A stretch of DNA of 64,000 nucleotides from Ziziphus jujuba. Lineage: Eukaryota > Streptophyta > Magnoliopsida > Rosales > Rhamnaceae. Within the stretch, counting starts at the first letter, position 1; every line of letters begins with the position of its first letter. A model generated the notes under the pieces. That model made no database searches. It saw only the letters and a program-made list of their open reading frames with translations, and was not told the DNA's origin. Of this stretch, positions 26,541 through 39,041 are shown piece after piece. The position numbers and the translations under genes are program-made. The DNA lies in contig NC_083379.1 of the NCBI RefSeq assembly GCF_031755915.1, forward strand, positions 4,289,501 through 4,353,500, in the 5' to 3' direction.

Positions 26541-26623
26541 TGTACTCAAAGAAAGTCACCTTGAATGTACACTAAAATTTGTACTGTACTCAAAGAAAGT
26601 CACCTTGAATGTACACTAAAATT
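26541..26623. repeat. Tandem direct repeat, two copies of about 39 bp
   Basis: GTACTCAAAGAAAGTCACC plus the following 20 bp occur twice with a period of 44 bp, about 200-280 bp upstream of the peroxidase ATG. The two copies are essentially identical, so the duplication is recent. Confidence 0.85.
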
Positions 26624-27862
26624 ACATTTACAAATTTCCCACTTGGTCATCACCTCACATGGCTTAGTGCAGAGAGCTAATAATTAATTTTATACTATTA
26701 ATGGGGTACTTAAGTCAAAATGTCGCTTAAATAAAAACGTGGGGTCAAGCTGGATGCTTTCAATCATGTTCAGAGAGAATCATCATTCACGGGTTTAAAG
26801 TATATTAAGTCCTCTCTCTTGACTGAACAGCATTTTGTCATTTATATGTTAATCATTGTCTATATAACAACTTTCCTTCCAAATTAATTAAATATGATTG
26901 ATCTAGTTAGCTAGACAGATTAAGAACTATACTTTGTTTTTCAATCAGTTTGACTTACAAAATAATTTAAACAAATATAAACACAAAACCCTCAATCAGT
27001 ATAAAACAGAGAAATCTAATTAAGCTTCAGTACTCTTCAATATTGCCATTGTCATATTGGAAATCTACCTTACCTCTCAGATTATGGGCAAACAAGCAGT
27101 ACCACTGAATACTTAGTACCAAAAAACAAAAAAACGTATAAAGCTGAGTAGTACTGAAACTGATGGTATTTGGAAAGGCCCCACTGACTGAGAGCATCCA
27201 AACCAGGCAAAGAAGTTGTTAAATGCAGAGCATGTGCTAGGAGGAGGGACCTCACCCAGATCATAAATTCCCTTTCACATACATTTAAATTAATTTGTAG
27301 GCTCTCTATGCCTGGCCCTGGACCCCATTTACTTGCATTTACTAGTATCTAAAAGCATGGTCCACTTGAGAAGGACCTGAAAAGTGCAAGTGAAAAGCTA
27401 CATAGGTAGTGAGGACAGTAAAAGCTGTGGACCATCTCATCCTTGTTTCTATATAGCTTTAATAGTTCAGACCAAAGATTGTGGACCTGAAAAAGAGAGA
27501 GCTTCAGTACCAAAGTTTAACAGCTTAAATTGAAGTGGGAGGCTCGTTTGATTGACGAGCTTATGGTGTTTCAGATGAAAAATAAGATATTAACTGAGAG
27601 ATAAATAAAAAATTCTCATTGACTTTCGGAAAAGGTCAGGGATGAACTTGCCAATTTGGTGAACCTACACGTATGCTGCTACCACTCAGATGTTGCCACA
27701 TTACTCTTTGTCCCCACCCTGTCTTTACAACAAGGATGAGAATCAGAGAATGGGTTATGCGCATGAAGTGCATAAAACTTTACTGAATATAGTCTCTATT
27801 ATTTTACCAAAAGAATATAGTCTCTTTATTATTCCATACAATACCCATGAAAATGAAATGTG

Positions 27863-27899
<37 letters not shown>

Positions 27900-28477
27900 C
27901 AATGATAAATTATAACTTCATGAGCAGATTGCATGCTCACATTTATTAACATGAAACTAATTCACAGAAATCTCCTTCTGCCATAACTTGTCTGCTGGCA
28001 ACGCATGAAAACAAACTGATTTTTGTCCTGAGTATGTACTATTATTATCTGTGGACTCCCAAGCCCTTTTATTTTTATTTTTTTGGTTTATGGCCTTCAA
28101 CAGAGAAAATGAAATTGATTTTCCGATGGATGAAAGATTTCAAAGTCAAGATATACCAGGGAGGCTTAAAATGTGGAGCCAGGCATGATAGGTGAATGGG
28201 TATAACTGAGATTGCCCACCATGCTAGTCAGCTTTTTAAGGATATAAATACATTCATTTGAAGCTGGTGTACTCGTTGAAGAAGACAACACAAACAAATT
28301 AACCTACTCAAACCCCAATACAGCTTTCACAGAGTCAGAAACCTATCTTTTACTCCAAATCCAAAGCATGCAGTGCCATGGGAGTTGCAAAATGTCACCA
28401 ACTTCGAGTTTAGTCTAATTTAAAGGAAAAACACACATTTCAATTAGTAGGTTAGTATTATTATATACACACTAGTT

Positions 28478-28521
<44 letters not shown>

Positions 28522-29400
28522 TTGGGTAAAGAAATACACACTAGTTAGTTGGTGCAGTTTCTTCAGATGCTTGTCCATTTTTGCATTGTAATTATAATCA
28601 TCTTAGTTTGGGATATAAAGCCCACGAAAAAAACAATGTAGGCTTTTGACAAAAATTTAATACAGATATAAATGAAAATGTTATTTCTTTATTGTTATGT
28701 TTTTACTACCGAGCTGTTCTAGAGGACTGTATCCGCAACATATTAAGGCATTTTAATGGTATATATTACTTTGACTTTTTTGTTTGCAAAATTTGATATT
28801 GGTATAAACTTTTCAGTTCTAAACATCAATACCAATGCCACATTTTAGGATTAGTATTCCAATAATATATAATAAAAAAAGGGCATTATGGAATTATAAA
28901 TTTGATTAAATAATGATATGATCCATTTTTACGATTAAAAAAAGAAAATGGCACATGCTCTTTTTATTATTATTTTTAATTTATATATTTTTTTATTAAC
29001 ATTAAAATCTCCATAATTCTAACAATGATTTGGGATGTTATATGTAAATCTAAATGATTTGGGGTGTATTACCCCAAAAAAAAAAAAAAAAAAAAAGATT
29101 TGGGGCGTTATATGTAGATCTAACATGTAGTGGGATGGGTACCATGTACACATCTAGTGCCTTTTTTGCTTTTGATATGGGCTCAGCGTAGGTGCGAGCC
29201 AAGCTTTTTAGGTTCAGCCCAACTAGATCTTGGATTTATACTGTTCGGTTTGCTCTTCTTTGGGGTGTTTCTCAGGGCCTTATGCATGTAGCTTTTCTTG
29301 CATATTAGGCGTTTGATTAAAGTTTTCAATAAGCTTCCTAGATCATTTACTTTCCTAGAGAAAAAAATGAGGTGGAGGAGAGCATAAGCGGCAAAACCAA
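26624..29400. other. Intergenic region upstream of the peroxidase and ATP11 genes
   Basis: No gene recognised. The contents are the divergent upstream regions of the two flanking genes, a TA run (27867-27896), a T tract of about 39 bp (28480-28518) and a short imperfect repeat (GATTTGGG, TTATATGTA, ATCTAA at about 29022 and 29096). Confidence 0.55.
28480..28518. repeat. Poly(T) tract of about 39 bp
   Basis: An uninterrupted T run followed by ATATTGGGTAAAG. It is flanked by CACACTAGTTGG on the left and CACACTAGTTAG on the right, which might be a target duplication of an A-tailed retroposon relic. This is weak. Confidence 0.8.
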
Positions 29401-29478
29401 TTACCCATTTGAAACAGAGAAAGACGCTGCAAGCCTAGTTTGGTTGTCCTCTTCAGTACATTTTTCAACTGTCTTACA

Positions 29479-31838
29479 ATGCAAAGAGTCTCGAGGATCA
29501 TAACCTTATCAGCACCAAATCTCCTCACCTATGCTTCATCTACATGTACTATCGCAAGGCTGTCTTTTACAACTTTGTCTGTGCGACCGAACATTCAAAA
29601 CCTGCAAGAGAGAGCAATTCCGGGCGACTTTCTGAGATGGGGTTCGCTTGGTTTCATCAGAAATTCAAGATTCGCCACTGGCTTTTCGCCGTTGCAGCCC
29701 AAGCCGTTGGACTCGATTATGGATTTCGAGAGGGCTAAGGATCGTTCGCCGGAGGACCTTGCTTCGATTTGGGATGACGTAATGCTCAATTCCTTACTTT
29801 TCCCATTTCACTATAACCATCAATCCCGTTGTTTAATTTTTGAAATGGGTTTTTCGGTATTATGCATTAGTTCAGCTATTTATTTCTTTCTAGTTTAGAT
29901 TGTTGTTGGAGAAATTAGTATCATTTTTCACCCCCTAGCATGAAGAGGAATTTTTTTTAATTAACGTGAACTCTGAGGGAGCCATTACTTTGAAGGTGTA
30001 TGGAATATGCATCATTGCACACTGAAGTAGACAATTAGAGTTAATATATTGTTAAGTTTGGCTTGGTGGGACAATAATACGAAGTACTTTCTCATGCCAA
30101 TCCTTCGTTTCAGTTTGATTAACATGGTTTTGATAGCAATGGTCATCCGGTAGTCCGGTTCTTATGAAATATGCTGTAGTATGTCTGAAATGTGAAAATC
30201 AGCATGTTTAGTGTAATTTCATTGCGCAATCGACTAGAAAAGCTTCAAATCTTTAAACCTGCCGCTCTGCTCCCTTCATATAAGAAAAGTGAAAAAGAAG
30301 TATATTGGTTTTTGCTTCTTACATGAAGAGAAATTTAGTGCTAGTAATTATTATGCTATGATGTCAAATTTTTATTGTTATTGTTGCTCTTGCTGCTGCA
30401 ACTGAGGCCAAAAGACACGGCCTTTTTTCTTTGCGGTACAGTTAAAGAATGTGAATTGACCAAATGGTTTAATTTGATGAGCTTGTCAATACTTTCTCAG
30501 TTATCTCAGTGGCCTCTGTTTTTGTTATAGCTTCATTCTACTTTTTTTCTGGCTTCATACTTGATGCTTTATGCTGTTTGAGTTATACCTAGGCTTGTCT
30601 TCATCATTCCTTTACCATGAATAAAATGAACCGAGAAAAGAAGTTTCCATGAGATATGAGCTAGTAAATATGTTTGCTGCTTAATTCCTTAGATCATTTA
30701 TGAATTCTAGCCTGAGCTGTCTGCCGGTTGAAGTTCATCCTAAATCTTTTTCCCAAATGTTTATTATTTATCAATAACTAAAATTTCCTTCTATGGTGTG
30801 AAGGTTTAAGAATATTTTCCTATTGTTAAAAAAACGTGTGGAAGTTATGAGCCTTTCTAACTCAACCAGCCATATATAAATGTATATGTGGAATGAGCCA
30901 AAATTTCCTGAAAGCTATTTACATTAGTAGCCCTTTAAGAATTCGCACCCTGCTTTTCTCTTAAAATGGCCCCTTTGGATATCCTTATCGTTGGACTATG
31001 CCTTTTAGCTTGGGAAGCTGAATCGTAACCTGTCATGCATGTATATTGGGGAACAATCACTTAATGGTTGTAGTATTGTTTTATGAGTGAATTAGTTTCT
31101 TTTATATAGCATCGTATCATTTATATTGTCTAATTACTTAACAATGGAAGGAGTTTGTTATATCAGTACCACTTGGGACGAGGTCACATTGGTGCAACAA
31201 TGAAGGCAAACCTTTATAACTTGTTGGAGCAGAGAGCAGCATCTTGGTAATCCATATGCATGTTATTCTTGCTGTTTAATTCTTCTTTCCTGTTTTTGTT
31301 GTTCTGAAATTTTACCAACTGATGCAGCCGGTATTTTGTGATTCCCTTGTGGAGAGGAAGTGGTTATGTAACAATCTTTCTTCAAGGCATGGTCTCTAAT
31401 TCCTACCCAATCTTAAATTATATGTTTGGTAGAATAATTTATACTAGGATTTGGATTAACATAATAAATTATCTGTTTATTATGAATAAAAGAAAAAACT
31501 TCAAGTAAATCTTGGTGGAAACGTTTATTGCAGTGCAGATGCCACACATGATTCTCACAGGTCTTGAAGATTACAAGGCTAGGGGAACCCAAGCGTCTCC
31601 CTACTTCACCATAACTTACTACAAAGAATTTGCAGAAACCAAGAACCTGGTGCTTATCCGTGGAGACATTGTGTTCACCAGCAAACTCAGCGACTCAGAG
31701 GCAAAATGGCTCTTGGAGACTGCTCAGTCATTTTATTTGAACGATGTGAGATACAAGTTGGTTGAAAGATTCAACAAAGAAACTCATGATTTCGAGTTCA
31801 AGGATGTCTTGCAAGCATTGGAAATACCCACTTTATGA
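29479..31838 (+). CDS. ATP11-type mitochondrial F1-ATPase assembly factor
   Basis: Four exons: 29479-29778, 31167-31246, 31328-31386 and 31534-31838, giving 247 aa. ATP11 family proteins bind the F1 beta subunit in the mitochondrial matrix until it joins alpha. Family features are YHLGRGHIGATMKA, FVIPLWRGSGY, TGLEDYKARGTQASPYFT and the C-terminal FEFKDVLQALEIP. The N-terminal 70 residues are rich in Arg, Ser, Thr and Leu with few acids, as in a mitochondrial presequence. I chose the ATG at 29479 because it opens with MQRVSRII; an in-frame ATG at 29440 is possible. Exon 3 ends best at CTTCAAG followed by GC, not GT. A GT donor 5 bp downstream paired with a later acceptor is the alternative. 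The peroxidase and API5 neighbours match Arabidopsis At2g34060 and At2g34040. Confidence 0.88.
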
Positions 31839-32846
31839 TATTAAAAGGACAACTTTGGTGAATGATGGTATAGAAGAATGAACACCATTAAGTTTGTTGT
31901 CTGTATTTTTGTTTCCCTTTCCAATGGTGACTATTCCATTTGAAGAATTATTATTATTATTATTATTTTTTTTTTTTTGGGCTTCTTGGATTAATAATTC
32001 TCTGTTTCAAGCATGTATACTCGTCAGAGACTGAATCAGGTTTAGTTATGCTCTTTTACATTTTCCTACTTCTTAGTGAGAATCATCTGTTACAGTTTTT
32101 TGATGAGAATGTTTTTTTGATGAGAATGTAGTTTTAGATTCTTTTCTTGATCCAGTTCTGTGTTTCAACTACCCCTAATCTAAATATGATAAAATAGACT
32201 AATCATTTAATTGATTGTCATTGCTCAACATATTTTTTGTTGAGAAAAAATAAAATGACAAATGAAGAAGATGATACAATAATTGCAGTCGTGCTATCCA
32301 TACCAAACGATTTCAAAATATTATCACTTAGTCTATTCATACAAATTAACTATGTACAAGTGAATTCTAAAGAAAAAATAAGTATTATTTAACATTTACA
32401 ACCTCTATTATTTTTTTTTTAGGTCTTAGATTCTCAGTATCCCGTGGGCTTTATTTTTTTCCCGAAGTCACTAAGCCATAGAATTCCATCTTTCCAATGT
32501 TCATTAGGCCCCGACTAATCCGAATCGAGCTGGGTCGGACCACAAGGGTGTAAAGCTTTTCCAGTGCCAATTTTCTCCATTCACAAAACTCAAACTCGAA
32601 ACTTTATTTAAAGAGAACAAGTGCCGAACCACTTGAACCAACTTGCATTGGTACCCTCTATTATTTATTATTTAACAAATTAATTATATGAACTTTTTGT
32701 TCTGTGAATAACTTCAAAGAGCGAAAAGATTTTTGGTTTTTTTTCTTATTTCTTTGTTGAAATTGCTTGGGAGGGAAGCCATTAACTTCAATATCCCAAA
32801 AAAATAAAAAAGAACAAGAGAAAAGAACTACAATATTAACTTGGCG
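31839..32846. other. Intergenic region between ATP11 and API5
   Basis: 3' flank of the ATP11 gene and upstream region of API5. An ATT run lies near 31949-31965. No gene recognised. Confidence 0.55.
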
Positions 32847-32854
32847 TATAAAAT
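32847..32854 (+). promoter_or_regulatory. TATA box of API5
   Basis: TATAAAAT follows GGCG about 370 bp before the API5 ATG. Given the leader intron at 33061-33199, the mature 5' UTR would be about 200 nt, which is reasonable. Confidence 0.5.
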
Positions 32855-33060
32855 ATAAAACAAGAGAAACAGAAGAAAGCGTCGTCGTTTGGTAGATAGG
32901 ACCCGGACAAGCAGTCAGAGAGAGACCCTTTCTCTCTTTGCCTATCAAAACCCTCGTCGAATTCGGTCTGAGAATTCTTACACACTTTGTGTTCCTCACA
33001 GACTCGCTCACTTCCTCTTTTTCACTCTCTCTTTCTCTCTCACAGACACCCAAAGAGCCA

Positions 33061-33199
33061 GTAAGTAAACTAGAAAACCCCCATTTTTCACCCACAGCTC
33101 CTCCTCTTTCTCTGATATTCCATAAATAATATGTTATTGTATATATATATAAATATATATGCCAAATGTTCATTTTATTTACATTCAATTTTCGCTCAG
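33061..33199 (+). other. API5: Probable 5' UTR intron of API5
   Basis: A strong donor (AGCCA then GTAAGT) at 33061 and an acceptor (TTCGCTCAG) ending at 33199 bracket a 139-bp T-rich stretch, 19 bp before the ATG. Upstream lies a CT-rich leader typical of plant 5' UTRs. Inferred from the splice signals only. Confidence 0.6.
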
Positions 33200-33218
33200 C
33201 TCCAGAAGAAGAACTTCA

Positions 33219-36200
33219 ATGTCAGAACCTTCCGACGAGAACAACCACATCGAGAAGCTCTACGAGTTCGGCGAGCGTCTCAACGACTCCAAGGACAAGT
33301 CCCAGGTACCACACCCCTTCCCCTTCACCCCCTTTTCCTTTTCTTTCTTTCGGTCTCTCTCTCTGTTCCATTTCTAGGGTTTCTCTACTTTGCTTCTCTT
33401 AACTCATGGATTAACTTTTTTTCTTTGCTGTAGAATTTGAAGGACTACCAAGGGATTATCGATGCCGCCAAGACCAGCATCAAGGCCAAGCAATTGGCTG
33501 CCCAGCTCATTCCCAGGTTCTTCAAGTTCTTCCCTGGCCTTTCGGGCCTCGCCATGGACACCCACCTTGATTTGATTGAGGAAGAAGAGCTCGGGGTCAG
33601 TATTTTATTTTGTATATATATATATATATATTTTACTGAATACTAGTGTAATGTTTATGGTAACTTGGAGATTCGTGAGGAGGGCAGCACACATATCTAA
33701 AATTAGTTAGTACTAGCAAAATGCGACAATTACTGAATAATGGATTCCGAGCTTGTATATTGTCTTTGTTATTCATTTAAAAAATGATGCTTATTACAGG
33801 TTCGGGTGCAAGCTATTCGGGGTCTCCCCCTTTTCTGTAAGGACACACCAGAACATATTGCGAAGATTGTGGACATTCTTGTGCAACTGCTTGCAGCTGG
33901 TAGATTCTACTTCTTTTGGCTTGGGGTTGCAATTTAAGGACGTATAGCTTGTATTTGTATGAATCTGATATTTGCCGTTGTATTCTTTCTTTAGATGAAT
34001 TTGTGGAGCGTGATGCTGTCCATAAAGCTCTTATGGCCCTCTTGAGGCAGGATGTGAAAGGTAATTTCTGCTGTCTTCTAGTTGAGTGTAAGATGATAAC
34101 AATAAATCTTAAGTGGAGGATAGGAATATAATTTGATTGGAGAATATTTATAGGGAAATGGAAGATTGATAACATCTGAAAATTGAAGAGGGTTGAACTA
34201 AAAATTCAAATTAAGAAATAAAATCAATGATTTCAATCAGTGCAAGCTAGGATTGAGAAATGGTAGATCACAAGCGCTTCTGGAGTTACATGGGTTATCG
34301 CTTCCTGGCTTACTTTCTCTTTTCAGTGCCCCTCTCTTGGTCCCCTGTTCTCCTAATCCTCTTGTTCGTGCAGCTTCTCTGACAGCCTTATTTAAGCACA
34401 TTGCAAGTGTTGATGAACCAAGCACCGATGAATTTATACGGGAGAAAGTGTTAAGTTTTATAAGAGATAAGGTTTGAACTCGATTGATGGCCATTGCAAT
34501 TGGTATAATGATTTTTTTCTACTTGGTTGGAGACTAAGTAGATACATTTGTAGGTATTTCCTATTAAAGCTGAGCTCTTGAAGCCTCAGGAGGAAATGGA
34601 AAGGCACATTACTGATTTGATAAAAAAGGTGTGTTCATGGGTTTGCAATTTCAACTCTGTATCCCTTAAGATTTGGGATTCTTTCTCGTTCTGCTATTGC
34701 TATTCTGTTGTAAGAATTAAAAGTTATCGATATGAGTTCAATTGCAGAGTATCGAAGACGTAACTGGATCGGAATTTAGAATGTTCATGGATTTCTTGAA
34801 AAGTTTGAGCATATTTGGAGAGAAAGCTCCTCCAGAACGAATGAAAGAACTAATTGGAATTATTGAAGGGCAAGCTGACTTAGATGCACAGTTCAATGTA
34901 AGTTCTTGCTTAATTTTTTAAGAAATATTATATGGAGAGCTCAACTTGTGTTGAGTTTGGAGTAAAAATTTGTAGGAAGAGATTTAGAACTATCGATGAC
35001 ATGTTACCATGCTTATTTCTTGAGCCTGATTTTATCACTGAAGAGTAAATAATCTATTTTTACTGTGTATAGCTGTGGGTGAAATGTTAAGAAAGTAATC
35101 TAGATAGCAGTGAACTGTAGTCGATTTGTAATTGCTTCAAGGGTTTGATTCAAGCAAAGTCATTATTAGCCTTGATCAATACTGTCTACTTGTAGCAAAT
35201 GAAGCTTCAAGTCTAAAGTCTATCAAATTTCCTGTTTCAAGCTGAATGGAACTATGGGAGGAGGCAAATTCATTCCCATTTTTAACCAAAGCTAGTCAAA
35301 AGAGCTCAATCAAACTTGTGGTCTAGGCTATTAGCATCTCTGCCCATGTGGTGTAGGGTGGAATACGCTGTATTAATCATGGTTTTAAGCCAGTTCAAAC
35401 TAAATTTAGGTTTGAATTTTTCTGTGGGAAAAAAGGATAACTGTGCCAATTAGATGGGTGGGGTTAGTTATTTAATATATATATATATATATATTCATTT
35501 TGTGGAGTATGGAAGGAGTTACATTACAAGTACATTTATCCTTGCATATGTCAAACAGATGCATATGCTTTTGTATTAAAAACTGCTTTTCTCCTTTCTC
35601 TTAGAAGTCTGTTTAGTCCCCACAGTCATTTTCCTTTTGCTTTCTAATGTTGTCCTTTCTACTGCTTAAACTTAAGTAGAATAGTTTTTTTTTGGTCACT
35701 GCTTAAGTAGAATAGGTGAAATGCAGGTTGAAGATGCAGACCACATAGACAGACTGATATCTTGCCTCTACATGGCCCTTCCATTTGTTGTGGTATGAAA
35801 TTTGTTTGTTTTTATGGATTTTTATGTATATGTTGAGCTATGTATTCTTTAAAAACTTATCTCCTTTATTTTATTTTGTATGCAGAGAGGTGCATCAAGC
35901 AGCAAGTTCCTTAACTATATCAATAAACACATAATACCTGTTTTTGATAAGGTGATATTTACTATTCCTTAGATACCCCTTTTGGTATGTAAGTCAAGTT
36001 TGTTAAGCTATTCTACATTCTTTTTCCTGCATTTCAGAAAGTTTGAGGCGATGGCTATATTTTGTTTCACTTCATTGACTTAATTCTATCTTTTCCATTT
36101 GAGAGGGATACAAATAACAGTTTGGGTTTGTGATGGAAAAATGAAAAGGGGATATGTATCCATCCTTGCAAACTTGTCAATGCAATAGAAAAGGTTTGAT

Positions 36201-39041
36201 GGGACCTGGCAAGGACTTGTTTCTGGAATATAATGTGTCTAGATAACTTATTAAGAACCATGTTGAAGAGATGAAACACTTGTCTCTTTTAAATGCCGAA
36301 ACAAGTGCCATTTTATTTTGGAAAACAACTTATTAGAATCAAAGCTTCTTTGAATAGAGAGTTTCCAATTATTCAATTTACTTCTAACAAAGAGCATAAG
36401 AATATTTTTTTTTTTTTTGGTTTTTTTAACATATTAATCTTCTCAGTTACCTGAGGAACGGAAGCTGGATTTGCTTAAAGCCCTTGCAGAAATTTCGCCT
36501 TACACAACGCCACCGGATTCACGGCAGATTCTCCCTTCTGTTGTTCAGCTGTTAAAGGTACATTGTTATATTGTGCAGTATCATATATAGAGAATTTATA
36601 GATATAAGCACACATGCACACATTTTGTTTATATATAATACATGTATACTGTATCATAACAAATCCATCTCTACAAGTTGAATTAGTTTGTCCAATTAAT
36701 TGTCATAGATTACATGTTTTCCAGGGATTCTTAGTCTTCTAATATGCTTACGCACTCTACTTGAATAGCAAAATATCCTGATACTTTTTATAGTTTGAAC
36801 TTTGTAGAATGATTTGTCTTGAAATAGTTTCTTTTTCCTTTGCTGCTTCTTTCTTCCAGAAGTACATGCCTCGGAGGAAAACTGGAGACGAGATGAACTT
36901 TACTTATGTTGAATGCTTGTTGTACACGTTTCATCATCTTGCTCACAAGGTTGCCTGTTTCCATTTTGTTCAATTTACCAATTTACTAGTTTTATATCTC
37001 CACTGTGCAAAACTAATTTAATTAACTTGGTGTATAGGTTCCGAATGCCACAAATAGTTTGTGTGGTTACAAAATAGTTACTGGCCAACCATCAGATAGG
37101 CTTGGGGAAGACTTTTCAGAATTGTATAAAGACTTCACTGAAAGGTAATTGCTTCTTTAAAAGTGCTTTTTGGTTCAATATTGTATTAAAGTATTGACTC
37201 TTTGTTTGATTCCACATTGTAAACATAGTTTACCATACAATTTTCAGATTTTCCACAAATTTCTTCCATCTTCCTTTTTCTCATCCCCCACAAACTAACA
37301 TAAAAAAAAGAAAAAAAAAAGAAGAGAATATTGATGTTTCATTGTAAAAATCCACATTCTTTCAAAACTTTAAAAAGTGACTTGCATTGGAAATTTATAA
37401 TCCCCACCATCAACAATTATTAGTTTTTCTTTGTTGAAAAAAAAGCATTTTTGTGTGCATGTATCCTTGCAACACAGACAAATTGGAGTAGAGATAATTG
37501 ATTAAACTATTAGAGATTTTTCTTGTCATGCACTTAGAATATGTAGATGTTGATGCTGTCTGTGCCACATTATATTTTATCATTGATTCATTTTTGCTTG
37601 TATTTGAAAGGTTAAGGCAATCTAATATGAAATGATATGTTAACATGCAGTGGAGATTCCTGGCTCTAAAAAGTAATGTGATTGATAATATGCCTTTAGA
37701 TTCTAGACTTACCAAATTAAAGATTAAAAAGGGAATCATTGACAAGAAATTGGTGTATCAAGAGGCCCAAAGTTTGAGTTGCATACAAGCCAATAGGAGT
37801 AAACCGGCAGAAAATAGAGTTGTAGATGTTACATTGTAGACATGTTCATTGTACTACATTACCAGTAAGAAGATGGGTTGGAGAGGAATTTTACTGGATA
37901 AGTAATTGTTGCAACACTTCTTCCCACCTGCACCATCCTCTATGTAGTTCTTGCAGTAACATATTGTTTCATGTGTTTGTTTTATTTTTAAAGTCTCTTT
38001 TATCAGATCATCTCATTATTTTCTGTTAATAACTGAATTTTTTGTATTTTGAACATGCGGTGCAGGTTGAGTAATGTGGAGGAGCTAACTAGAGCCACCA
38101 TGAAGAAGTTAACACAGGGAATGGCCGAACACAATAAAGCAATGGCAGCTGCCAAATCTGATGAAGCAAAGGGTAGCATTGTGAGTCTATTCCAGGAAGA
38201 TTTCAATTTCTGTGGTCTCTTGTGTAGATTTTTCTTTAGCAAATATTAAATCTTTGTTCTTATTATGTGCAGAAAACTCAGAAGCAGAACACTACTACTG
38301 GATTGCGCACCTGCAATAACATTTTGGCAATGACGAAGGTGAATAAACTTCCAATTTGTAAATATGTTTCATAGGTGTATGAGGTTGAGGTTGAAACTAA
38401 ACTTTTTGTAATTTATGACGATCCAGCCATTACATTCGAAAACACCTTCATTTATTGGAGATAAGAGTGTCAATCTGTCTTGGAAAGAAGCAACAAAACC
38501 TCTCGTGCCCTCCACTACCACTGCTGTCGGGTAGGGAATCTGCCTGATCATTCTGTTTTGAAATCTATTATTTATTCATGCTTCACTACTGTTGTTCAAG
38601 TTGTTAGTGACTTTATTTAGTTTTCTTAATTACTAGTTATATATAATTCTTAGTCCGGGATGGCTTCAATGATTAGCAAGAAGTGCAGGATGTTACGAAA
38701 AAGAACCCAAAAAAAAATAAAATAAAATAAAAATAAAAAATCCTGAGAATTCATTTTAAACCAGGCAGGAAAAATACAAATATGAATCTAGAAAAAATGG
38801 TGCCTGCTTGAAAAGATGCATTCTTATTTTTGTTTAAAAATCTGTGTGCAGAGGTAAGCGACCTGGAAACCCAGCTAATGGATCTGGCAACTTCCCTTCA
38901 AAGAAGGGCCGTGGAGGTGGTGGTTTACAAAATCAGCTTGTTAATAGGGCATTGGAAGGCTTATCTCAAGGTGGGAGAGGTGGACCAAGGGGCAGAGGCA
39001 GAGGGTGGGGTGGACGCGGAAGAGGAAGGGGTTACCGGTAA
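33219..39041 (+). CDS. API5: Apoptosis inhibitor 5 (API5) homologue
   Basis: Sixteen coding exons: 33219-33305, 33434-33595, 33800-33899, 33995-34060, 34374-34471, 34554-34628, 34748-34897, 35727-35792, 35886-35951, 36447-36557, 36860-36949, 37038-37144, 38066-38180, 38273-38338, 38427-38530 and 38852-39041. All phases agree and give 550 aa. The body is an API5-type helical HEAT/ARM-like fold: HIEKLYEFGERL at the start, then AKQLAAQLIPRFFKFFP and RVQAIRGLPLFCKDTPEHI. The tail carries a basic KKGRGGGG stretch and a Gly-Arg box (RGGPRGRGRGWGGRGRGRG) suited to RNA binding. API5 proteins are nuclear and oppose programmed cell death. In rice, API5 works with DEAD-box helicases in tapetum cell death. 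At2g34040 is the Arabidopsis counterpart by content and neighbours. Confidence 0.95.

Noticed and set aside
27082..27264. 60-residue minus-strand open frame upstream of the peroxidase
   Set aside because: Short, isolated, and no signature.
29595..29789. Minus-strand open frame over ATP11 exon 1
   Set aside because: Antisense shadow of a real coding exon.
32661..33188. 175-residue minus-strand open frame
   Set aside because: It lies across the promoter and CT-rich leader of API5 and has no recognisable domain. The Glu-Arg runs come from CT repeats.
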